A stretch of DNA of 64,000 nucleotides from Clarkia xantiana subsp. parviflora (lineage: Eukaryota > Streptophyta > Magnoliopsida > Myrtales > Onagraceae), in the NCBI GenBank assembly GCA_036873135.1, contig JAPTYO010000010.1:10578634-10642633 (forward strand), read 5' to 3'. Shown in pieces: positions 20,948 through 32,051 of this stretch (its first letter is position 1; every line of letters begins with the position of its first letter). The translations under genes were made by a program, and so were the position numbers. A model generated the notes under the pieces. That model saw nothing but the letters and a program-made list of their open reading frames with translations. It was not told the origin of the DNA and made no database searches.

Positions 20948-22028
20948 TAGTTATTAACGCGTGCGTTGCACGCGCATCGATCATTTATATTTCAAGATAT
21001 ATAATCTATCTTAAATTTACTAATATTTATAATTAATCAAAGTAAAATACGGGCAAGTTGATTCGTTGTGAGAAACGAATCTATGTGATAGAGAAGAGCG
21101 ACATAACGTAATTCAAAACATGAGAAAGAGAAGAGGATAATTAAGTAAAAAATTAACTAATGTTTTCAGTTACGGTACTAAGTTAGCCTTATAGTTAGAT
21201 ATATAAATGAGTTGGGTCGAGCATTACGTTGGTTGTTAACGACTCAATTGTATCTAACTCATCAACTTGCGGTGTCAATAATGTAAACTTGGTCTTAACT
21301 ACTTAGAGTCATCAATGGACAAATTTGACCTATACAAACGTAATTATATACAATATCACAATACCAACAAAATTTGATTTAACAATAAAGATAAAATTAA
21401 ATCACAAAAATATAAAGTTTAGACTTGTATTTACAAAAATATTTAGTTAACATTAATTAGGTTGTACACAATGTGATTGGATTAACAAATAGAAGAACTA
21501 AATTAATAGTTTGAGTCCATAAATATTGGACGATGAGTAAAATGTTATTTGTACGAGGTCAAACTTCAAGAACCACATTTCACCCATATTTTGACTTGTT
21601 ATATATATAATTTGGTAAGTGGCTGATCTATGTGATAGAAAAATCTCAACAGCCGGAACATATATCACTCGATCTATATAATTCGTTGAATAATTTTTTT
21701 TACATGTATTCGAAATTTTATCCAAAATTTGAACGGAATGAGTATGATAGGGCTGACTTAAATTGATATGAATATTGGATTGTAAGTTAATTATAATTAC
21801 TATGACATGCCGACTAAGTTACCTTAAAAAAATAACAAAATTTAAATAATGATTTAGTAATAATATTAAAGATAAATAATTGTTTCTCAAATATAGTAAT
21901 GAATAAATTATTAATTTTATAAAATATAGGAATTAAATATAATATATTTTTTGTTAATAAAATGAAAAGGTGCCAAAGATGTCTATTGGGGGTGAGGACC
22001 CAACACAAATAATATATTGGTATATAGA
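20947..22028 (-). mobile_element. Non-autonomous Helitron
   Basis: Read on the minus strand it begins TCTATATACCAATATAT followed by 'TTTGTGTTGGGTCCTCAC' and ends with a hairpin GCGTGCAACGCACGC, spacer TTAATAA and CTAG. The flanks are A on the 5' side and T on the 3' side. TC start, hairpin plus CTRR end and A/T insertion without target duplication are the Helitron signature. The element at 55060 has the same start and the same 3' layout. No RepHel coding. Confidence 0.75.
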
Positions 22029-22052
22029 TATATATATATATATATATATATA

Positions 22053-22113
22053 CTAGATTTTTTTTGCGTGTACGTTGCACACGCGTGGTGTAAAAAATAT
22101 TTGCATTTAATAG

Positions 22114-22147
<34 letters not shown>

Positions 22148-22200
22148 GCATTTAGTTTGAATACGTGCGATGTATGTGCTTCTTTTTTTTTTTTTTTTTA
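22053..22200 (-). mobile_element. Helitron 3' end fragment
   Basis: On the minus strand, hairpin GCGTGTGCAACGTACACGC, spacer AAAAAAAT and CTAG, followed by T at 22052. A second degraded copy of the hairpin is near 22163. The matching 5' terminus is not visible nearby. Confidence 0.5.
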
Positions 22201-25200
22201 TCAACACATGATTCTATTTAATTGATACAACTTTTTAATGGTTAAACATTGTAGTATCAGCATTTTATGTTTGAAACTGAAAACCTAATTACCTTAAAAT
22301 CACCATATAGTACTAATTTAAGGTTTTAATGGCGCTTTTAAAGTGTAAATATACATACGTACAATTTCGATTTCCATGATGTAAATTAATCGAAAGATGA
22401 TGCCAATAGTCGACGTAAATTTGGACTATTCACGACATTAAATTATTTCTAAGCTTCATTCCGACCAAAAAAATACTCCAAGTGTTATTAAATTTGCATG
22501 GATATCATTAGGAATAGTCTTACTTCCTGTCGACTTTTAAGATCGTCTTTTCTAGCAGTACTCTTCAGTCTTCTATGACTCTGATGTTATATATATATTT
22601 CTTTTTAAAGTTGTTCATAACATTAACTTAACAGATTATTATTTTACTTGGGTAAAGTATCTAAGAAATGTAACACAAAAGTGCATAAAAACTATGCGAT
22701 GCAACATAAAATAAATATTTAGTTAATTTATTATGTTGCCAAATATGTACATATGTAATTTGATCCAAGGCCAGTTGTGTTGTGCATAGAATTATTGAAG
22801 TACGGCATCGAAGAAGAATAGGACTTACCGAACATTATTACAATAATTCTCTCAAACTATTGGATTTTCAAGTTATGTAAACTTATTATAGTTTAACACC
22901 ATAATAATACAGTAACCACTAACTTATTAATTAGATCCAATAACTTAAATCTCAAGCACCTCCATGCGCAATGAGGCTTTGTTTTCACAAAGAACATAAA
23001 TAAGGCAATAATGAAATATAAGAATCAACTCATATAGCTACTATGATATGGATTAAACCAAAAATATAACCAAATATTCTAGAGCGTTAAGACTAAACAT
23101 ACCATCAAGTTGGATGGAAATTTTTTTTGGCCAAAGTAAGTTAGATGGTTAGGTAGCATCATTTTACAACTTTCACTCACCTTAATAATTAATATCAAAA
23201 CCTGAAATGTACGTAGAAATTACACGCTTTGATTCATTTTTTTTTTTGAAGTATTTAAGAGTAATTTACTTGAAAAAAAGGCACTTGGGATAAGAGTCGT
23301 GAATAGTGGAATTACTTTTTGGTGAACTTAACGCAACATATATATATACCAATGAATGAAATTTTTTCTGTTTAAAATATAATACAGTTGATATTAAGAA
23401 TAAGGGTTGTGAATGACATGTATGATGAAGATGGTTGTGGTGTAACACAAATCAAACAAGAGCCTATGTGCATCTCTTATAGTCGTCTCTTCTCCAACTT
23501 GAAGCGGCACGCTTCTGCTGTTCACTCCTCTCCCAACGGCTGGCTTTTTCTCATTCACACCTGCAACAATGACCTCATCTAAATTAATCGGAGTTTCCAT
23601 TTGTCGTCACAAATTCATCGGAGTTAACAACTACGAAATTAGACAATCACAAAACCATCAGTTTCATATGATAAGTAAAAGAAGCATTATTAGCGATATT
23701 GGTAGACAACCCAATAACAACGTTATCGAGGACAGATATACGGTAGTAGATGTAGATGCATTGACATTTGACAGACAACCCAGAGTGGATGATCGCATGC
23801 GGATAGAAGGAGAGGAATGTCAATCGACTACAAGAAAAACTGAGAGAGGACATAATAAATGTAACGCGCATGAATAGAAAAGGCGCTAGCTAGCGAAGTA
23901 TATAAGTAGTAGCAGCAGGCAAACGGTGTGCATGGGTAAGAGGAAACCGACATAGCACTGAAGAGGCGTGTTGGACCATTCAATGATTTCAAGGGATGCA
24001 TCTGTACCTTTAGGAGTTTGGTTGGTAACTTGGGGGCCGAATAAATAGGTTTCATGGATAAGGATGTGAGGACAAAAATGATGTGAGGACAAATTCAAAT
24101 TTACAGATTTTTTATTTATGTAATAGATATATATATATATATGGTATAAAAGAATGACCATTGTCATTCATTCTTGTATCTTGCTTATTTCTCAGTTTTC
24201 TATAAGTTTCAGACCTCTTTTTTCTCTTTTTTGTTTGTGTTCTTTAAGTGAGTCCCACTTGCTCATTTTTTCCCTCTTATTATTTGCTTTGGTTCCTATT
24301 TTTATTTTTACACTCGGCAAGCACATCTCTTCCTTATTATATATATATATATATAAATAATATATTTATTTAGTTACAATAAATACATTTTTTTGCAAAT
24401 AATAAACTAGTATGATTGAAAAAAAAAAACTATTGTTTAGTTTAGGTATATGTTTATAGTTATGTATTTCAACTTTAATTATTATACTCAACTATTTTTT
24501 TTTTAAATCTTCATTTTTTTTGTTAAAAAAAGTGTTTAAAAATGTCCCTCATTATAGATTTCCTAGCTCCGCCCCTGCCTAGGTTAACAACCCAAAACGA
24601 ATTGGTACATCCACTAAATTTTGTTACTTTTTGGTACCCGAGTTATCATGGGTGTTGCACCGTTAGAATTTCTGGTTAAAACTAACAGAATCTCATTTTT
24701 GGCGTATGAAAAGACCAAAATACATTTTTTGCATAATATCTACATAATAGCAACTCAAAACTTTGGAACTCAATATCTCACTCATTTCTTTATCTTTATT
24801 GACGAATTTTATTTGAAACCGCATAACTTTTCGAAATCTATACAACCCAAATAGCCGTAAAGTGATTTGCCCATTTTTTTTTCCAATAAACACCGTTTTC
24901 CATGTTAATTTATTCTTTTTTGTATCAAACTTCACCGCATTCTAATACTTATCACACTTGATCACCCACTTTTTTTACTAATTGGATTCCAATATTACAT
25001 CAAACTGTTACTCTTGGATTCCAATACTTCTGTTTAAGAACCAAGCTGATATTATACCTTTCATCCAATAGAAAACAAAAAACGAAAGTCTATCGAATTA
25101 ATTATGATGCAATATATAACTTACTGTAATTTTTCTTGATGTATCCAATAAACTATACTGGCGTGTCTCTAAATCAATAAACGTCACTGCAAGAGAACAT

Positions 25201-26400
25201 ATGGATCTTAACATGATAAGCTACCAATTTTTTGTTTATATATTTTGTAGACATGCTGAAAAATTTACCTGTTCTGCAGGTCTTCGATTTTAAAATCTTG
25301 ACATGGTCCAGCATAAAATTGCAAATGGAAGCAGTTTCTGGCAATAACTCGAAAGAAAATTTACTGGTTGTCTCTAGCCACATAATGGTAAAAATTCATT
25401 GTGTGGTTCTGTTAATGTCAGTTTATCTTATTTTTTCACATCCGTTAATTTTAAGAGAAAAAAAAGTAAAAATCAACCAATTTTATAATTGAAATACCGA
25501 ATATCAATATTTTAAATTAGAGACACCAATTAGCAATATATACCTATAATTGGAACTATTTTTAGGTTCTTAATAACCAATGGTTGATATTTTAAATTCG
25601 TATAGTGTGCAAAAGAAGAAAGTGTAAAGTTTGTAATTGTAGAGAAATTTCGGACAAAACCTAAACCCAATGAAGAAGAAAGACTTTGAACTACATGTCA
25701 CTTTTATATTTATGCATGCAATTTCCAGGGGATTTCCATGACAGGGTAGTTGAGACTTGAGATATACTGCAAGAAAACTCCACACCAAAAGCCATGAAAT
25801 CGTAAAATATGGTGCAGTTTCTCATTAAAAAAATCTCCAATATTCACCACTCTTTTCAACCCTACTTAATATGAAAACGACTTCCAAAACCGCCAACACA
25901 GTCCATATTCCATAGAGCTAATGAAAAATAGAAGTGGTTATAACTAAATCACATATATTGTCAATCTTAAACTTATGAGATAATAATAAATATGAGAAAT
26001 AGTTTAAAAGATCATATCAAATCTAATTAGTTAGTTTAATATCGACCAAAATCTAACATATTTACCAAACTGTATGCACAATATAGCTGAGATTACTAAA
26101 TATATGAAAAAAAAAAAAGTGACATTTATCTTATCTAGATAAGATAAAGGCCACTTATTTATTTTTAAATATTTAGTAAATAAGATAAAGGTCGCTTATT
26201 TTTTTTAATATTTAGTTATCTTAACTATATTGTGCATATAATTTGCTAGAGTTAGATTTTCGTATTTTTTTGGATGGAATCATCCGCAAGAAAATATTTA
26301 AAAAAACACCAGTTAATGTCCAACCAGCCTAGCTAACCATCTATATATATATATATATAATGACATGTATATGTTCCAATGTTCAATCAATCTAGTTAGC
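22201..26400. other. Long AT-rich intergenic region, no gene seen
   Basis: Many simple AT runs. Frames at 23388-23877 on both strands (60-102 codons) overlap each other and show no known motif. 24060-24100 has a short 'GATGTGAGGACAAA' duplication. 24540-24850 looks like transposon-derived sequence. 25440-25570 matches the right part of the short MULE-type MITE family (ending TTTTTAGGTTCTTAATAACC). Confidence 0.45.
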
Positions 26401-26478
26401 AAGCCAACTTCCCACCGTCACTATAGTATCTCTCAATCTCACACACAGTCAGAAAGGTGAACAGAAGAAAGTATCTGC

Positions 26479-27297
26479 ATGCCTGCTACTGTTGCCATCT
26501 TCTTTCTTCTCCCATCCTTAGAATATATGGAAACGACGATAGATTACATCTTCAACTGCCCCGTCCCGATCGGTTTAGCAATCGCAATCATAACCCTAAT
26601 TTTACTGAAATGTGTCGTCCTCCGAGGAGGAGATATTTGCGGCTGCTTTAGCTGCCTCCTCACTGAACTCCTTGTCGGTCGCATTTTTCTGGGCTTCCCT
26701 CTAAACACATCAACAAAGAAACCATTTTTACATTCCCATACTATTTCCTGCCCCGCCGATCCACCGCCGCCGCCTATTTCCAAATCCGGAGCTGTTCACC
26801 CGCCGGCCCGAGATGTCGACCGGCCGAAATACGTGAAGCTCACAACTGACCCACCGCCACCGCTTATTTCCAAATCTGGAGATGCTGACCGGCCGGCGAT
26901 CGGAGAAGTTGACCGGCGGAGAGACGTGAAGCTGACCATGAGGGAGGTGGCGATGGTGATGGAAAGGCTAGGGCTGGTGAATGGAGGCGAGGAGGTGGTT
27001 TTGGAGGCGGAGGAGAAGGTTCTGGTAGGTTTGGAAGAGATTGGGTGTGTTTTCGGGGAGGAGGAGCCGAGCGTGGGTGAGGTGAAGGAGGCGTTTGATG
27101 TGTTCGACAGGAACGGCGATGGGTACATTGATGCGGCGGAGATGAGGCGTGTTTTGTGTGCACTTGGGGTGGAGCAAGTGTCTGAAGGTGAGTGCAAGAG
27201 GCGGCTGATGAGGGTGGCCGCCGGCGAGAAAAATGTTGATGATGGAAGAATTGATTTTAAACAGTTTATTAAAATTGTCGACAAGAGCTTCACATGA
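26479..27297 (+). CDS. Calmodulin-like (CML) EF-hand protein with N-terminal membrane segment
   Basis: Single exon, 272 residues from the first ATG (a second in-frame Met at residue 17 would also keep the membrane segment). Residues 29-48 (VPIGLAIAIITLILLKCVVL) form one hydrophobic helix. Residues 94-152 contain two tandem copies of a proline-rich unit (DPPPPPISKSG / DPPPPLISKSG). The C-terminal half has a canonical EF-hand, DRNGDGYIDAAE (210-221), preceded by VKEAFDVF. A second, degenerate loop (KNVDDGRIDFKQF, 251-263) and two earlier helices look like lost EF-hands. The layout resembles CML45/CML46-type proteins. It is a likely membrane-anchored calcium sensor; the target is unknown. An AT-repeat TATA region is at 26341-26360. 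Confidence 0.85.
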   Translation: MPATVAIFFLLPSLEYMETTIDYIFNCPVPIGLAIAIITLILLKCVVLRGGDICGCFSCLLTELLVGRIFLGFPLNTSTKKPFLHSHTISCPADPPPPPISKSGAVHPPARDVDRPKYVKLTTDPPPPLISKSGDADRPAIGEVDRRRDVKLTMREVAMVMERLGLVNGGEEVVLEAEEKVLVGLEEIGCVFGEEEPSVGEVKEAFDVFDRNGDGYIDAAEMRRVLCALGVEQVSEGECKRRLMRVAAGEKNVDDGRIDFKQFIKIVDKSFT

Positions 27298-28200
27298 ATG
27301 GATATTAGCGTGTCTCTAAGACTCTAAGTAGCTAGTAAGTATATATATATATATTTATATGTAATCTTTGCCTTAAGAGTATAAGACGATCAGTATTTCA
27401 GTTTAGCAGTTAGCTATAATCCAACCTCTTCGATAAAATGATGATTCGGTTAGACACTAATCTTCATTTTTCCAAAAATGATTTTAATCAAATCATTAGT
27501 ATATTTTAAGTAATAACTCCAAAATCAAACCATATAAGAGTGATGATTGTAGTTACCAAACTGAACATTTAACATTTAAGCCTGTTAATTTTTAACCGCC
27601 CCGAAAATGATCAGTGGTCGGGTATGAAAAAGAGAGACTAGGGACATTTTCCGAAAAAAAGACGCGTCGGGTTCGGGTTCTGGTATTGAACCCGAACCCA
27701 ACCCGTTGTCTAGTGGTTAGTAAAAAAAAAAAACTAATTATTATAACTCAAACTTAACCTTAGACATTAGACCCATTACCCTAACCTTCCCTCTCATTCT
27801 CAGTCAGCCTCCTCTCACTCTCTCCAATGAGTGGACGACTGAGTCTCTAAGTTGACATACATACGAGTACGACAACATTAACGATACTCAATTGATCGTT
27901 GTTGTTCCGGCATCCACCTACTGGCCGCTACTCCGCCGTCCCCGTCTGCTTGTTGCTCGGCCTTTTGCCGTCACGTCTGCTCCGCTGCTGCTGTTCCACC
28001 CTCTAGGTTTCTGCCTTTATATGCCTTCAGATTTGCTACTTTTTGTTATATGGTTTATCAAATTGTGAACCACGTCAACCGCAGGGTCGGGTTCGTGGTT
28101 TAGGTTATAATCCGTTCAGGACTCCGGGTCGGATTTGGAATTAGAACTTTTCGACCCGGCTCGGTGTTGACCCGGCCCTCGGGTCACCGGTCAACCCGTT
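27298..28200. repeat. Intergenic with hAT-like or MITE sequence rich in GGGTTCGGGTT
   Basis: 27667-27706 is a strong inverted repeat (CGGGTTCGGGTT ... AACCCGAACCC). 28084-28210 has many GGGTCGG / GACCCGG words. The edges 'AAGCCTGTTAA' (27579) and, reverse complemented, 'CAGACCTGTCAAAACGGG' (28213) are similar, suggesting a small hAT-like element of about 630 bp, but no target duplication is seen. Confidence 0.35.
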
Positions 28201-29338
28201 TTGACAGGTCTGCACGTGACAAATCTGAGCAAACCGGCCATTCTCATAGACCGATTTGTACAGAACTTCGGTCACAACTTTTGCAAGTTTGACCAACATC
28301 CACGGTTTGACCGTAAGTGTTTCTATACGGAAAAGAAAATGGCCTCTTCTTCTCCTTCATTCTGTTCTGCTGCTGCTTCCGTCGGCCTTTGCCTCGCCTA
28401 CTGCCCGCCGTCGCGTTGCCCTCACCAGCTGCTGCTTGTCTACTGCTGCTCCCTCGCCGCGGGACTGCCTAAGCCTCCACGCGACCTTGCCGCCGACATT
28501 CGCACTTCAGATTCCAATTCCGCAAAACCCTGATTTTCAAGTTTTAGGCAACTTCTCTGATTGAAGTAATTTTCTTCAATTGCTAGTCTTCTATTTATCT
28601 ATGTCGATTGATTAATTATGGAGCTCAAAGGTTTAAATTGCTAGTTAGTTTAAATTATTGTGATGAAATGTTATTTTTTTCGAAATGATTAGTTAATTGT
28701 TGATTTTTAAGGTTAGACTTAGTAATTGGTTTAACTATGAAGTACGGAGTTGTATGGGTCAATTAGTATTGAGTTCAGAACAATGTGACACATTTAGTTC
28801 TGTAGTTGCAATTAGTATTGAGTTTTTTAGAAGTTTGATTGATGAATTATGGAATGATCTTGGCTGTTGGTCAAGCCCGCAAACCTCGGATTTGTCATTT
28901 CGAAATCACATTCTTATTTTGGTAAATAATTTTCTAAATATGCTAGAGGCTCATCTCCTTGTGTTGCCTCTGCAGTTAGATTCAATTGCTTCGCGCCTCG
29001 ACTGTGGAAGATCCGAAGACGTAAAAGGTCTGCCTTTTTTTTTTGTCATCTTGGGTCCATTTCTATCTCTGGTTGTCTATTCTATTCTGATTCATCGTCA
29101 ATCTTGGGGCTCTGCATTGCTCGATTTAGTGGATAGGTACTAGTAAATGGTCAGTTACTGACGTAGTTGGAGCCGCTGTTCTAGATACTTCTTCACAGCC
29201 TTGCCCTGCTCTTCTATGGTATCCCCATTTTGTGTTTTAAGATTACTTTGGTGATTTTTGAATGGCTGGAGCTTCATGATTGTTTAAGTATGTGACTTCA
29301 ATTGAGAATCTGCAGCTTCAGGAGGTATCAAGTCTGCG
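28201..29338 (+). other. 5' region of the lipoate ligase gene, leader exons not resolved
   Basis: 28338-28560 is C-rich and open in two frames and may be a first (leader or transit-peptide) exon. Another splice-bounded stretch, 28975-29021, ends at a GTAAAAGG donor. The reading frames do not join convincingly to the ATG at 29339, so I keep them as untranslated or unresolved. Confidence 0.35.
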
Positions 29339-30674
29339 ATGGCACTACCTCCAAGAAAGCTCGGGCTACCACTGATGAATTTGATCAAGACGAAAGGGTT
29401 GCCTATATTGCAGCAGTTGCATCTTGAGGAGGAGTTGCTGAGGACGTCCAAAGATAATTGGTGCATTATAAATGATGGAACAGATAACCCAACCATTGTC
29501 ATGGGTGTTTCCGGGTTTGTTACTGTCTCTCACCTTAATATTTTGAAGTTATATATGTTGCTGCTCGTAACCTGATTGTTATGTATTTATATTGGAGTTC
29601 AATACCTATAAAAATATGATCAAAGACATATCTTGATACTCAAGAGGCCTTTATCTAAGTTGCATTTAGATTAAAAATGAAAAATAGTTGCACCTAGTGT
29701 GACTCGGTTTCTATTGACCAATTAGTGCCATTGATTGTGCAGTCTTGTTTCTGCAACATAGTGACACTCATAAAGATGCGTTTTTTCTTGCTTTTGTTGT
29801 TCATTTCTGCACAGGAAACCTGCTGAGCTACTGGAAATTAAACCAGTGCTGCAGGACCGGATTCCTGTAGTGCGGAGGTTCTCTGGGGGAGGCACCGTCA
29901 TAGTTGATAGTGGCACAGTATTTGTGACTTTCATATGTAACAAGGAAGCAGTTCCTAATGTACAACCTTATCCTCGACCCATCATGTCTTGGAGTAGCCT
30001 AATCTATGATCAAGTATTTCGTGGATTCGGTGATTTCCATCTTCGTGAGAATGGTATGATTCGTTTCTAGGTGTTTTCTGCTGCATTTTACTTATCAGCA
30101 AAAAAAAAAAAAAACTTGCTTTTACTGCATCTTTGGGTTTATTGAATTGACAACCAAATCTTGTTTTTTTACTAGATTATGTATTTGGCGATCGCAAGTT
30201 TGGGGGAAACGCTCAATCCATCACCAAGAACAGATGGATCCACCATACTTCTTTTTTGTGGGACTACGAGGTCAACAACATGGCTTACTTGAAACTTCCT
30301 AAGCGAATTCCCGAATATCGATCGGTATGTTGTTGAATATTTGTTTTACAGATTCGGATGTTCTTTAATTGCAAGAGTGAGTGTTCTTGGTTGGCTTATT
30401 ATAATATGCATGCTGTTCTGTTTAGGCTAGGGACCATCTGGACTTCATATGCAGAATGAAGGACTACATATCAAGATCAATGTTCATTGACAGGACTGCA
30501 GAGGCTCTCGCTTCACAATTTTCCGTTGAACGAATGGAGCCAGAAGCTGTTCGGATCTCCTCAACTACGAAATTCGTCCCTTCATCTAAATTGCTGACGG
30601 AGAAGGAGTTAGAAGATGCAGTCTCTGAACTGGATTTAGGGAGGCACTTAGCTTCTTCTTTGCTATATTCATAA
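29339..30674 (+). CDS. LPLA: Lipoate-protein ligase A-like (BPL/LPL fold)
   Basis: Four exons, 29339-29514, 29815-30053, 30176-30324, 30426-30674, all GT-AG with consistent phases; 270 residues. The fold signature is clear: LHLEEELLR near residue 28, NPTIVMGVSG, the active-site loop RRFSGGGTVIVD (about 77-88), the lysine-containing RKFGGNAQSITKNRW (about 145-160) and HHTSFLWDY. Lipoate ligases attach lipoate or octanoate to the lysine of E2 and H proteins through an acyl-AMP intermediate. Arabidopsis LPLA acts in mitochondria. No clear transit peptide precedes this ATG, so either the true start lies in an upstream exon or targeting differs. A LipB-type transferase is excluded by the RRFSGGGT loop. 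Confidence 0.85.
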
Positions 30675-30844
30675 GGAGCTGCGATTTTGATGAGACGGCG
30701 ATTTCATATGAAATTTTACATGCATTATAGGGTTCATTCTTGTACCATATATCTCTCACTGCAACTGCAGCATCAACAATATTGGTCCATAAGAGAGATA
30801 TTGAATTTTATTTGAGTTTCATTCAGATATGGCAATAAATTCAT

Positions 30845-31000
30845 GGGGTTAAAAACTTAAAAACAGTCCCATCGTATTAGTTGTTTTTTATTATTTTTTT
30901 AAAATGATTTTAGTGCTAAAATTGTGCTTTAAGTAATAAAAATATGTTATTTTCCACTTTTCTGAATTAACGAATTTGTTGCTCATGATTTATGGGTGTT
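30845..31000. mobile_element. Partial short MULE-type MITE (left end)
   Basis: GGGTTAAAAACTTAAAAACAGTC followed by blocks shared with 32275 and 35537 ('TTTTAAG..ATAAAAATATGTTATTTTCCACTTTTC'-type sequence). The right half is missing. Confidence 0.5.
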
Positions 31001-32051
31001 TTTTTTTTTAAAGAAGATGAATTACCTTGTGCTGTGGGTTTTTATTATACTGCGTGGACACGAATATAATGCATGACTGAATCCATGCGCCACGTATTGC
31101 GAATGTGCCGCATAAAAACATTAGCTGATTAAAAAGAAAATATTTTTATGAGAACATATCTGCTGAGGCATTTCATTTCGACTGAGTTATAAAAATGACA
31201 AATTTCAATGTTATACCGCAGATGTAATGCAACTAGCGTCCATATCACATGCATAATCACATCGCAACAAGACAACCTCAATTTCAACGAAAGCACTATC
31301 TGTTGCAGTGTCCTTTGTTTGAATCAACAGATTTTAGATGTTTTGAACGGTGATCTGTTTGTTCGTCCAGCAAAATTGTTTTTACAACATCATCTCAGCA
31401 TTTTCAATCTCCTACGTATTACACACACAGTAGAAGAAGAGAGAAGTTGTGAAAGTGAGATTGGTTGGTTGAGCTTGTTTCAAAGCCCGAAATCTCAGCG
31501 CCACCCTTCGCACATTTCTGTAAGATTCATAACCATAATACTAATTCTCTCTCTCTCTCTGCTTTGCTTTTTAGTTTTTTCTATCTTAAATTTTCCATCG
31601 CCTCTTTCTTTTTTTGGCTATGCGATCTCTCATGTAAATATGCCTCCCCTACCACCAATTCAAACTTTTTTCGACACCCGGATCTTGATTTCACCACCAT
31701 CATTCAAACTTTATTGATTTCTTCAATTTCTTTTTCCCGACTCTGCAAAATTCCCACGATTAAACGTCAAATAGGATTTCAGATCTCCGATCAAGAACAC
31801 CGAGATTAGCAACTGCACTTGTTTCTGTTTCTGGGTTTGATTTGCTTACCAAAAAGATTGAATCTTTACACGGGGATTTGTAATTCATCGGATAAAGTCC
31901 CAGTTTTTATTGGAAATTCAACGGTTTTGGAGGAGAGGATGACGATCAATGTCTGTATCAAGTTATAGGAATTGATTGATACGTGATTTTTATAATATAT
32001 ATATCTATAAACTCAGGGCTTGCCTGGTGGGTATTCTGTAAAAGCAAAAAA
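31001..32051 (+). promoter_or_regulatory. Upstream region and leader of the MADS-box gene
   Basis: 31430-31810 is rich in CT stretches (TCTCTCTCTCTCT at 31547) typical of a plant 5' UTR. A 5' UTR intron probably ends at AAACTCAG near 32017, 35 bases before the ATG. The two frames of 169 and 114 codons in this leader overlap and lack motifs. Confidence 0.4.

Noticed and set aside
23388..23877. Overlapping 60-102 codon frames on both strands
   Set aside because: No recognisable domain, no splice context and equal openness of both strands in AT-rich DNA.
26796..27293. 165-codon minus-strand frame rich in Ser/Pro/Thr
   Set aside because: Shadow of the CML gene, which has a clear EF-hand on the plus strand.
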